This document shows, in pieces, positions 1-6,271 of a stretch of DNA of 6,353 bases (positions within the stretch are counted from its first letter, which is position 1; each line of letters begins with the position of its first letter). The position numbers were made by a program, and so were the translations under genes. The notes beneath the pieces were generated by a model. It saw only the letters and a program-made list of their open reading frames with translations. It searched no databases and had not been told where the DNA came from. The DNA is taken from positions 1 to 6,353 of the forward strand of contig JBNGDJ010000120.1 in NCBI GenBank assembly GCA_049974825.1. Reading direction: 5' to 3'. This stretch comes from JBKHDT01 sp049974825. GTDB lineage: Bacteria > Pseudomonadota > Gammaproteobacteria > Halothiobacillales > Halothiobacillaceae.

Positions 1-10
1 ACCTTCCCGT

Positions 11-90
11 GCAGGGCATGGATGCCCTGCCGCACAATGGCGCAAGCCATTGAATCGCGGAGCCCGGGCCGAGCATGTATCGGTCCGGGC
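11..90. repeat. Cluster of three intergenic hairpins
   Basis: Three perfect or near-perfect inverted repeats lie in 80 bases. The first has 9-bp arms GCAGGGCAT (11-19) and ATGCCCTGC (22-30) with a 2-base centre. The second has 7-bp arms CAATGGC (35-41) and GCCATTG (46-52) around a GCAA loop. The third has 11-bp arms GCCCGGGCCGA (62-72) and TCGGTCCGGGC (80-90), with one G-T pair and a 7-base loop. They lie about 30 bases past the stop of the minus-strand DUF3301 gene, so they may end or protect its transcript, although no T-run follows them. Hairpins 1 and 3 share a CATGGAT/CATGTAT-like centre, suggesting a dispersed palindromic repeat family. The assignment to a family is inference; the pairing is seen directly. 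Confidence 0.6.
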
Positions 91-121
91 GCGCCTTCAC
101 ATTCTACACGCCGCGAAAAAG

Positions 122-442
122 TCACTCCACGGGGCGGGCCAGGTCCAGCTCCACGCCGAGCAGTCGAGTGCCCAGCAACCGGACCGAACCGGACCAGCGG
201 TCAGCACCGCTGCGCGAAAACTCAAAGGAAAACTCCCGTTCGAGGACCCAGCGTCCGTCCATCCCGCGACGCGGCCTGAGCCGGCGCAGGCCCACCGAGT
301 CATCCAGCAGCTGGACTCCGGCAGACACGCAAGCCTCGCGGGCGATGCGCAAGGCGCGCGCGCGGGCACGGTCGTGCCGCCACCAGCTCCACAAGGCGAG
401 CACGATCAACAAGAGCGTCAGCAGGCTGCCGAAAGAAATCAT
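122..442 (-). CDS. DUF3301 family small membrane protein
   Basis: This 106-residue protein has one N-terminal membrane segment (about residues 5-20, rich in Leu followed by WSWW) and then a basic stretch RHDRARARALR, which suggests the rest lies in the cytoplasm. The core pattern is 'AREACVSAGVQLLDDSVGL', a basic 'RRLRPRRG' stretch, then F-S-F-E-F-S, W-S-G and L-L-G-x-R-L-L-G-V-E-L-D near the end. This is the arrangement I recognise for DUF3301, an uncharacterised family of about 100 residues in gammaproteobacteria. Length and domain layout match the family, so the gene looks complete. The ATG at 440-442 is the only start placing the membrane segment right at the N-terminus; no strong Shine-Dalgarno is visible before it. 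It is transcribed in the same direction as the upstream tRNA-Leu, 214 bases away. Function is unknown. Confidence 0.85.
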   Translation of the reverse strand: MISFGSLLTLLLIVLALWSWWRHDRARARALRIAREACVSAGVQLLDDSVGLRRLRPRRGMDGRWVLEREFSFEFSRSGADRWSGSVRLLGTRLLGVELDLARPVE

Positions 443-656
443 CTGATGCGAGGCGCCAGGTCATTGGGGCGGGAGCTTTCCGGCGGGAATGGCCTGGCAG
501 AAACGCCTGCCAAGGGAGACTGTCAGCCCCAAGTCAGGTCAGACGCCGCACAGCCCTTGCCCCGGAGCTTGCCGGGCGACCGGCTTCAAACCGGCTGGGC
601 CACTCTGCACATGACCCCAGATGGCATGCGCGCAGCCGATGCCGAAAAATCTGATG
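443..656. other. Intergenic spacer between tRNA-Leu and DUF3301 gene
   Basis: No convincing gene is seen here. It holds a weak 6-bp hairpin (TGGCAG at 495-500, CTGCCA at 507-512) and a short CCGG-bounded inverted repeat near 580-596. A run of five A on the plus strand (T on the minus strand) lies at about 646-650, just past the tRNA 3' end, without a stem immediately before it except the tRNA itself. The DUF3301 promoter should lie here, but I cannot point to one. Confidence 0.4.
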
Positions 657-743
657 TGGTGCCGAGGGCGAGACTCGAACTCGCACGGTATCGCTACCGG
701 TGGATTTTGAGTCCACTGCGTCTACCAATTCCGCCACCCCGGC
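657..743 (-). tRNA. tRNA-Leu (anticodon CAA)
   Basis: The minus strand folds as a class II tRNA of 87 nt including an encoded CCA. The acceptor arm pairs GCCGGGG (5' end, at 737-743) with CCTCGGC, with one G-T pair, followed by discriminator A (660) and CCA (657-659). The D-loop region reads TGGCGGAATTGGTAGACGC, as in bacterial tRNA-Leu. The anticodon stem GTGGA/TCCAC holds the loop CTCAAAA, giving anticodon CAA, which reads UUG. A long variable arm (about GGTAGCGATACC) and a T-arm with GTTCGAGTC follow. The long variable arm together with the CAA anticodon makes the Leu assignment firm. The gene is intact. Confidence 0.97.
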
Positions 744-807
744 AGGCACGCCGACCCTGCTTTCAGCGCGGGACAGAACGCGGCTGCCCCAAGGTCGGGA
801 ACGCGAA

Positions 808-835
808 AGTTTAACCGAGCCCGGCCAAAACGCAA
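808..835 (-). promoter_or_regulatory. Possible sigma-70 promoter for tRNA-Leu
   Basis: Reading the minus strand, a -35-like TTGCGT (830-835) and a -10-like TAAACT (808-813) are separated by 16 bases. The start of transcription would be near 801, about 58 bases before the mature 5' end of the tRNA. The match is four of six at -10 and partial at -35. A GC-rich stretch follows the -10, as is common for stable-RNA promoters. This is the most AT-rich spot in the intergenic region. Confidence 0.4.
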
Positions 836-847
836 GCAGGCACGGGC

Positions 848-878
848 TTGGGCCACCAGGCGGGTTTTGTTCTATGAT
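848..878 (+). promoter_or_regulatory. Weak candidate promoter for the receptor/c-di-GMP operon
   Basis: TATGAT at 873-878 matches five of six bases of a sigma-70 -10 box. The best -35 candidate, TTGGGC at 848-853, is poor and lies 19 bases away, which is long. Transcription from this -10 would start at about 885, on or next to the first base of the chosen ATG, which would give a leaderless message. No Shine-Dalgarno is visible before that ATG, which agrees with this idea but does not prove it. Confidence 0.25.
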
Positions 879-884
879 CGGCTG

Positions 885-2159
885 ATGCATCTTTCGATTC
901 GACAACCGGCCGTCAAGTGGGTTGCGGGCATCCTCGCCCTGCTTCTCGGATTGTCATTCTGGCTGGCCAGACCACAACCCCCCGAGCCAATCCGCCTCGG
1001 CGCCATCCACTCGCTCAGCGGCGTCATGGCCCAGAGCGAGCGGGGGCTGGTGGACGGGCTGTCACTGGCAGTCGACCAGATCAATGCGGCCGGCGGCGTG
1101 CTTGGGCGCCCGCTTGAACTGATTATCGCCGACACCCGGTCCGACGATAACCGGGCTGCGACCGAAGCGGCGCGGCTGATCCAGCAGGAAAAGGTGCGTG
1201 CCCTGTTTGGCTGCTGGACTTCGTCCTGTCGCAAGGCAGTGCGCCCGGTGGTCGAAGCCGCCGGGCACCTGCTGTTCTACCCTGTCCAGTACGAGGGGCT
1301 GGAGCAGTCACCGAACATCATCTACGGGGGTTCGGCGCCCAATCAGCAGATCCTGCCGGGTACCGACTGGGCCATCCGCAACTTCGGCCCCCGGCTGTTT
1401 CTGGTCGGCTCCGACTATGTTTTCCCCCGCACCGCGAACCGTCTGATCCGTGACCTTGCCGGCGCCAATGCCGCTACGGTCGTCGGCGAAGCGTATATGC
1501 CCCTGACCGCCGACGACTTCGGGACCGTGGCCAGTCAGATCCGCCGGCGATCACCGGACGTCATCCTCAACACCGTCAACGGGGACAGCAACCTGGCCCT
1601 GTTCCGCGCCCTGCGTGAGCAGGGTCTCGACTCGGTGCCGGTCATCTCCTTCAGCGTGGCAGAGCCCATGGCGCGCGCGCTGGCCCGCAGCGCCTATCAC
1701 CCCAACCACTATGCGGTCTGGGGGTATTTCGAGGACCTGGATATCCCCGGAAACTCCGCCTTCGTGGAAACCTTCCGAGCCTATGCCGGAGCGGACAGGC
1801 CGGTCAGCGACCCGGTGCTGACCAGTCACCTGGCCGTGCATCTCTGGGCGGCGGCGGCCACGCGCGCCGGCGCCACGGACCCGGAGCGCGTGCGCCGCAA
1901 CATCGGCCGGACGAGCATCCGCGGGCCGCACGGGCCCGTGGCCGTCGACGCCACCACCGGCCATCTCTGGCGACAGGTCTACGTCGGCAAGGCCGACGAG
2001 CACGGCGGCTTCACCGTAGTACACCGCTCGGAGCGTCCGCTGCGCCCGGCCCCCTTCCCCGTCCATCGCAGTCAGGCCCACTGGATGCAGGTCGCAGACT
2101 CGCTTGACGCCCGGGAAAACAACCGCCCGCATGACGCGCCCGCTGAGGGATCGCCATGA
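885..2159 (+). CDS. UrtA/AmiC-type periplasmic solute-binding protein
   Basis: This 424-residue protein belongs to the type I periplasmic-binding fold, in the branch holding the urea receptor UrtA and the amide sensor AmiC. Residues 36-100 read I-R-L-G-A-I-H-S-L-S-G, then L-A-V-D-Q-I-N-A-A-G-G, as usual for this fold. The branch signatures are FGCWTSSCRKAV (108-119), YPVQYEG (132-138) and SPNIIYGGSAPNQQ (142-155). UrtA-like length (about 430) fits. Residues 13-28 are strongly hydrophobic after a short basic start. There is no lipobox cysteine and the cleavage site is unclear, so it may be a signal anchor holding the protein on the periplasmic face. The ATG at 885 was chosen over an in-frame TTG at 867 because it puts this segment close to the N-terminus. 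The stop overlaps the next start (ATGA), so the two are translated together. No permease or ATPase gene adjoins it in the window, which argues for sensing rather than uptake. The true ligand cannot be read from sequence; leucine-type amino acids remain possible. Confidence 0.85.
   Translation: MHLSIRQPAVKWVAGILALLLGLSFWLARPQPPEPIRLGAIHSLSGVMAQSERGLVDGLSLAVDQINAAGGVLGRPLELIIADTRSDDNRAATEAARLIQQEKVRALFGCWTSSCRKAVRPVVEAAGHLLFYPVQYEGLEQSPNIIYGGSAPNQQILPGTDWAIRNFGPRLFLVGSDYVFPRTANRLIRDLAGANAATVVGEAYMPLTADDFGTVASQIRRRSPDVILNTVNGDSNLALFRALREQGLDSVPVISFSVAEPMARALARSAYHPNHYAVWGYFEDLDIPGNSAFVETFRAYAGADRPVSDPVLTSHLAVHLWAAAATRAGATDPERVRRNIGRTSIRGPHGPVAVDATTGHLWRQVYVGKADEHGGFTVVHRSERPLRPAPFPVHRSQAHWMQVADSLDARENNRPHDAPAEGSP
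2145..2159 (+). promoter_or_regulatory. Shine-Dalgarno and ATGA coupling site
   Basis: GAGGGA at 2145-2150 lies 5 bases before the ATG at 2156, a good ribosome site. It sits inside the last codons of the binding-protein gene. The TGA stop of that gene (2157-2159) overlaps this ATG. The layout predicts coupled translation of receptor and enzyme at a fixed ratio, and fixes the start of the downstream gene. Confidence 0.85.
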
Positions 2160-5100
2160 ACCTCGCCGCCCTCAGCCTGCGCAGCCGCCTGGCGATCGGC
2201 TTTGTACTGGTCGGTGTGCTGCCCCTGGTCATCCTGGCCCTGTTCTATCTGCACAGTTACGAGCGAGCACTGACCGAAACCGTGCTGCAGAACCTGGCCA
2301 ACGTCGCCGACCGCAAAGCGGACCAGATCGACCGGCATGTTCAGGAACGCCTGGCCGACGCGGTCACCCTGGCCAGCCTGCCCTCCGTGCAGGACGCGCT
2401 GCTCGGCGCACCCCCCGATCAGCTGCCGGAGACGGCCAGCCGCCTGCTTGAGCGGGGTGACTACCGTGACCTGAAGCTGATCGACCCGACCGGAACCATC
2501 CGGCTGTCGACCCGATTTCCGGAACGCGCAGGTCAAGAGGTCGGCCAAATCGCCGGCGAGCCGGATACCCTGCCCGAAGCCTTCGATCAGGCAACCTCTT
2601 TTCTGCACACAGACCTGAGCCCGTTTCGGCCCGCGGGTGACGGCTCGCTCGTCGCCCATCTGGTAGTACCCGTCATCCGGAACGAGCAACTCATCGGCGC
2701 CGTGGCACTGAGCCTAACCCGGGACAGCCTGGATCCGGTGCTGTTCGACGAGACCGGACTCGGCCACAGTGGCCGGACATCCATCGTGGTCGCTGAGGAC
2801 GGAGCGGTCACCCATTTCACGCCGTTCAAACAGAACACCACCGGTTCGGCCGCGTCCACCGACGTGCCGCCTTCAGCCATCGCGGCCGTGCTTTCCGGGG
2901 CGGAGGGACGGGCCATTCTGGCAACCGAAGGCGGCCGGGAAAAAGCCGCCTCCTGGCGCTACCTGCCGGCCCTGCAGGCCGGGATGATCGTGCAGATGGA
3001 TGCCGCCGAGGCTCTCGCGCCCTGGCAAAAAATGCAGCAAACCAGCAGCTGGGCCCTCGTCGCCATCCTGCTGGCATCCCTGCTCGCCGCACGACTGATC
3101 GGGGACCGGCTGCTTCGCAACGAGGCCCAAACCGAACGCCAGCGCGCTCTGTACCGGGCCATCTTCGAAACCATGAACGAAGGCGCCGTCCTGTACCGCC
3201 GCGACCCGGACTCCGGCCAGTTCGAAGTGCTCGATCTCAACCCGGCCGGAGAGAAAATCTCCGGCGTGCCCAGAACCGAAGTCCTGGGCCGCGACCTGAC
3301 CGAGGCCTTCCCGGGCGTACGCCAGATCGGCCTGCCCGAACAGCTGGAACACGCCTGGCAGACCCGGGAGAGCCAGACCATCGGCGAGCGGCTGTATCGC
3401 TCCGGGACCCTGCAGCGCTGGGTCGAGAACAGCATCGTAGCCCTGCCGGGCCGGGAAATACTGGTCATTTTCCGTGACATCACCGAACGACGCCGCACGC
3501 AGGATGCGCTGCAGGACTCTTTGCACCGCCTGCGCGAGGCGCAGCGGATCGCACGGATGGCGGCCTGGACACTTCCCCATGACAGCGACCAACTGCTCTG
3601 GTCTGACGAGAGTGGCGCGGTTTTCGGTGGACGACCGGAATCGGTCGCGCCCACCCTGCCCCGCCTGCTCGACCACGTGTTGCCCGCCGACCGCGACCGG
3701 GTCGAGCGCCTGTTCGATCCGGCCGGAGCGGATGACCGGCGCGAAGCCATTTTCCGGATCCGCCGGGAAGACGGCCGCATACGCTGGCTGCGGGCGCAGA
3801 GCGAAAATCGCCACGATGCGCAGGATCGGCCACTCTCCTGTGTTGGCACGCTGCAAGACATCACCGAGCAGCAGGAATCCGCCGAAGCCCTGCAGTTGTA
3901 CGCCAACGTGTTCGAGAACAGCGGCGAGGCCATTCTCATCACGGACGCCGACAACCGGGTCATCACCTGCAATCCAGCTTTCGTGCGGCTGACCGGCTAT
4001 GCACTGGCGGACATTCTCGGCAAGGACCCGAAATTCCTGCACAGCGACCGAACCCCGCCGGAGACCTATCGGCGCATGTGGGAGGCGCTCAAGGCCAAGG
4101 ACTTCTGGCAGGGCGAACTGTGGGACCGACACCGAAACGGTCACGTCTATCCCAAGTGGGCAGCGATTTCCTGCATCCGGGACCAGCAGGGGCAGGTCAG
4201 CAACTACATGGCCAGCTTCACCGACATATCCGAGCGCAAGGCCGCCGCGGCAAGAATCGAGCACCTGGCGCACCATGACAGCCTGACCGGCCTTTACAAC
4301 CGGTCCAACCTGGAGATCCGCCTGTCGCAGGAACTGGTCAACGCCCGGCGCGCCAGCCGGATTCTGGCCTTGCTGTTCATCGACCTGGACCGGTTCAAGA
4401 TCATCAACGACACCCTCGGCCACCATGTGGGCGACCAGGTGCTGATCAACGCGGCCCGTCGGCTGGAAAACTGCGTCACAGAAAGCGACATCCTCGCCCG
4501 CCCGGGTGGCGACGAGTTTCTTGTCGTGCTCACCGGGCTGACCCAGATCGAACAGGCCACCGATGTCGGCAACCGCATACTCGAACACCTGGCCAAGCCC
4601 TACCGGCTTGATGGCGAGACCCTGCACAGCACGCCAAGCATCGGCATCGCCCTCTACCCGGACGATGGCGAGGATGTCGCCACCCTGCTCAAGAATGCCG
4701 ATGCCGCTCTCTACCACGCCAAGGCCCAGGGGCGGAACCATCTGGCCTACTTCACGCCGGAGCTCAACGTCGCCGCCCAGGAACGGCTCGAACTCGAACG
4801 CAGCCTGCGCGAGGCGGTGCAGCGACGCGAGTTCGTACTGCACTACCAGCCCCAGGTGCTGGCCAGCTGCCCCGAACAGACGCGGCCCCATGCGCTGGAG
4901 GCCCTGATTCGCTGGCATCACCCCAAAAAGGGACTAGTCTCGCCCGCGCGTTTCATCCCCGTGGCCGAGGAAACCGGCTTTATCCGGGAAATCGGCCGCT
5001 GGGTCATCCATGAAGCCTGCCGCCAGTTCGGCGCCTGGAAAAACCGCGGCATCGCCCCCGAGCGCGTGGCGGTCAACCTCTCCATGCAGCAACTGAATGA

Positions 5101-5554
5101 CCCGGCCCTGCTGCGTACGGTCACCGAGTCGCTGCGCACCCACGGGCTGGAGGACGGGGAGCTGGAACTGGAAATCACCGAATCGGCCACCACCCACAAC
5201 CCCGAGCAGGCCATCAGCGTGCTTTGGCAGCTTCGGGATGCCGGTGTCCGGCTTGCCGTCGACGACTTCGGCACGGGCTACTCCTCGCTCGCCTACCTCA
5301 AGCGCCTGCCGCTGCACACGCTCAAGCTCGACCGCACCTTCGTCCGCGACCTGGAAACCGACAGCAACGACGCGGCCATTGCCGCCGCGACCATTGCCAT
5401 GGCACACCAGCTCGGTCTGGAAGTCACCGCCGAGGGCATCGAGACCCCCGGACAGCGCGACTTCCTCATTCAACAGGGTTGCGACCAGCTGCAGGGCTTC
5501 CTGTTCGGCCATCCGGTGACACCCCGGGAACTTGAAAGCCGCTGGTCAGAGTGA
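2156..5554 (+). CDS. Membrane Cache-PAS3-GGDEF-EAL c-di-GMP cyclase/phosphodiesterase
   Basis: This 1132-residue protein should make and break cyclic di-GMP at the inner membrane. Membrane segments lie at about 13-33 and 298-316. They bracket a periplasmic domain of about 260 residues that looks Cache-like (LKLIDPTGTIRLST pattern). Three PAS domains follow: about 333-445, 458-572 and 582-694, each ending in a D-I-T/S-E linker. The GGDEF domain (about 703-865) keeps DSLTGLYNR (708-716), the metal-binding FIDLDRFK region (D743) and an exact GGDEF at 784-788, so cyclase activity is likely. The usual I-site RxxD is T775-E-S-D778 here, so product inhibition there is probably lost. The EAL domain (about 880-1125) keeps EAL (915-917), N974, E1006, the DDFGTGYSS loop (D1036, D1037), K1057 and E1093, so phosphodiesterase activity is likely too. 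The third PAS resembles LOV near GKDPKFL but has Pro where the flavin-binding Cys would be. Which activity wins, and the signals sensed, are unknown. It is coupled to the binding protein before it, its likely partner. Confidence 0.95.
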   Translation: MNLAALSLRSRLAIGFVLVGVLPLVILALFYLHSYERALTETVLQNLANVADRKADQIDRHVQERLADAVTLASLPSVQDALLGAPPDQLPETASRLLERGDYRDLKLIDPTGTIRLSTRFPERAGQEVGQIAGEPDTLPEAFDQATSFLHTDLSPFRPAGDGSLVAHLVVPVIRNEQLIGAVALSLTRDSLDPVLFDETGLGHSGRTSIVVAEDGAVTHFTPFKQNTTGSAASTDVPPSAIAAVLSGAEGRAILATEGGREKAASWRYLPALQAGMIVQMDAAEALAPWQKMQQTSSWALVAILLASLLAARLIGDRLLRNEAQTERQRALYRAIFETMNEGAVLYRRDPDSGQFEVLDLNPAGEKISGVPRTEVLGRDLTEAFPGVRQIGLPEQLEHAWQTRESQTIGERLYRSGTLQRWVENSIVALPGREILVIFRDITERRRTQDALQDSLHRLREAQRIARMAAWTLPHDSDQLLWSDESGAVFGGRPESVAPTLPRLLDHVLPADRDRVERLFDPAGADDRREAIFRIRREDGRIRWLRAQSENRHDAQDRPLSCVGTLQDITEQQESAEALQLYANVFENSGEAILITDADNRVITCNPAFVRLTGYALADILGKDPKFLHSDRTPPETYRRMWEALKAKDFWQGELWDRHRNGHVYPKWAAISCIRDQQGQVSNYMASFTDISERKAAAARIEHLAHHDSLTGLYNRSNLEIRLSQELVNARRASRILALLFIDLDRFKIINDTLGHHVGDQVLINAARRLENCVTESDILARPGGDEFLVVLTGLTQIEQATDVGNRILEHLAKPYRLDGETLHSTPSIGIALYPDDGEDVATLLKNADAALYHAKAQGRNHLAYFTPELNVAAQERLELERSLREAVQRREFVLHYQPQVLASCPEQTRPHALEALIRWHHPKKGLVSPARFIPVAEETGFIREIGRWVIHEACRQFGAWKNRGIAPERVAVNLSMQQLNDPALLRTVTESLRTHGLEDGELELEITESATTHNPEQAISVLWQLRDAGVRLAVDDFGTGYSSLAYLKRLPLHTLKLDRTFVRDLETDSNDAAIAAATIAMAHQLGLEVTAEGIETPGQRDFLIQQGCDQLQGFLFGHPVTPRELESRWSE

Positions 5555-5559
5555 ACACC

Positions 5560-5588
5560 CTCGTTCCCCGGCTCTGCCTGCCAACGGA
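5560..5588 (+). repeat. Decayed copy of the CGTTCCC hairpin
   Basis: CGTTCCCCGGC (5562-5572), TCT, GCCTGCCAACG (5576-5586) is a worn version of the perfect hairpin at 5676-5700: eight of eleven pairs remain. It begins 8 bases after the stop of the GGDEF-EAL gene, so it may lie in the 3' end of that transcript. There is no T-run, so it is not a standard intrinsic terminator. Confidence 0.6.
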
Positions 5589-5593
5589 GCACC

Positions 5594-5624
5594 GGAGGCC
5601 TGATAAGGCGAAGCCGCATCAGGC
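5594..5624 (+). repeat. REP-like palindrome with GGAG head
   Basis: GCCTGAT (5598-5604) pairs perfectly with ATCAGGC (5618-5624), and inside it GGC pairs with GCC around GAA. It is preceded by GGAG. A short conserved tetranucleotide before an imperfect palindrome is the known layout of REP sequences mobilised by RAYT (TnpA_REP) enzymes, and the GATAAG...GCATC core resembles enterobacterial REPs. No RAYT gene is in the window. REPs at gene ends are known to protect messages from 3' decay or to cause termination. Confidence 0.6.
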
Positions 5625-5673
5625 ATAGATTTGCGGCAAAGCATGCCGGCCCGGCAGGCGTTCCTCCGCCGTC

Positions 5674-5940
5674 CTCGTTCCCAGGCTCTGCCTGGGAACG
5701 GCGTATGCCGCAAGCTCTGCTTGCGGGGCTTCCGGATCTGATGTGGTCGGGTTTTGTGGCGTCGGCTGGGTGCGGCGCGGATTTGAGGCGCCGGGTGCCG
5801 GATGCGCGCCGGGGGCGCTTATCCAGCCTACGGGTCGGGGGTGGTGCCGTGCTCGGGCTGCGATGATCCTGCCGGGCCTCGGTGGCAGGGCCTGCAGAGC
5901 AGGCTCGGGCAGGCGTTCCCAAGCGGAGCTTGGGAACGAG
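5674..5940 (+). mobile_element. MITE-like 267-bp element with inverted double-hairpin ends (copy 1)
   Basis: The ends CTCGTTCCCA (5674-5683) and TGGGAACGAG (5931-5940) are exact inverted repeats. Each end is also a hairpin: CGTTCCCAGGC/GCCTGGGAACG with TCT loop (5676-5700) on the left, and CGTTCCCAAGC/GCTTGGGAACG with GGA loop (5914-5938) on the right. Each has a second, inner hairpin: CCGCAAGC/GCTTGCGG (5708-5726) on the left and GCCTGC/GCAGGC (5890-5904) on the right. All four have 3-base loops; three read TCT in element-outward orientation and the fourth TCC. The middle carries a REP-like hairpin. There is no transposase gene. Non-autonomous mobility is inference, and no target-site duplication is evident. 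Confidence 0.5.
5797..5831 (-). repeat. REP-like palindrome with GTAG head (copy 1)
   Basis: On the minus strand, GTAG (5828-5831) is followed by GCTGGAT (5821-5827), a GC-rich centre, and ATCCGGC (5797-5803), giving a 7-bp stem with one G-T pair and further possible pairing inside. GTAG heads are typical of REP sequences linked to RAYT enzymes. The core GATAAG...GCATC matches the palindrome at 5598-5624, which faces the other way. An identical copy lies at 6128-6162. Confidence 0.6.
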
Positions 5941-6004
5941 GGCGTGGGAGTTCGGTTTGGGCCGCGGTGATTGGGTCACGCCAGCGTCCCCCTGCCTCCC
6001 CGTC

Positions 6005-6271
6005 CTCGTTCCCAGGCTCTGCCTGGGAACGGCGTATGCCGCAAGCTCTGCTTGCGGGGCTTCCGGATCTGATGTGGTCGGGTTTTGTGGCGTCGGCTGG
6101 GTGCGGCGCGGATTTGAGGCGCCGGGTGCCGGATGCGCGCCGGGGGCGCTTATCCAGCCTACGGGTCGGGGGTGGTGCCGTGCTCGGGCTGCGATGATCC
6201 TGCCGGGCCTCGGTGGCAGGGCCTGCAGAGCAGGCTCGGGCAGGCGTTCCCAAGCGGAGCTTGGGAACGAG
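6005..6271 (+). mobile_element. MITE-like 267-bp element (copy 2)
   Basis: This is an exact second copy of the element at 5674-5940, shifted by 331 bases. It has the same inverted ends, four hairpins and central REP-like palindrome. A third copy starts at 6336 and is cut by the window edge. Confidence 0.5.
6128..6162 (-). repeat. REP-like palindrome with GTAG head (copy 2)
   Basis: Identical to the palindrome at 5797-5831, in the second tandem unit. Same GTAG head on the minus strand and same 7-bp outer stem. Confidence 0.6.

Noticed and set aside
649..660. 12-base match ATCTGATGTGGT at the tRNA-Leu 3' end and in each tandem unit (5736-5747)
   Set aside because: It could suggest an attachment-site remnant, but a single 12-base match is expected by chance in a window of this size, it covers only the CCA end of the tRNA, and no integrase is present.
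50..814. Open frame of 254 codons on the plus strand
   Set aside because: It runs antisense through the DUF3301 gene and the tRNA-Leu, has no recognisable domain, and is a by-product of high GC.
867..884. TTG at 867 as the start of the binding protein
   Set aside because: It would add six residues with no better ribosome site (AGGCGGG lies only 2 bases before it); the ATG at 885 gives a normal export signal layout.
534..905. Open frame of 123 codons on the minus strand
   Set aside because: It reads straight through the tRNA-Leu gene; its product has no recognisable features.
2873..4921. Open frame of 682 codons on the minus strand
   Set aside because: It lies wholly antisense to the GGDEF-EAL gene, whose PAS, GGDEF and EAL motifs are unmistakable; the antisense product shows no known domain and reflects codon bias.
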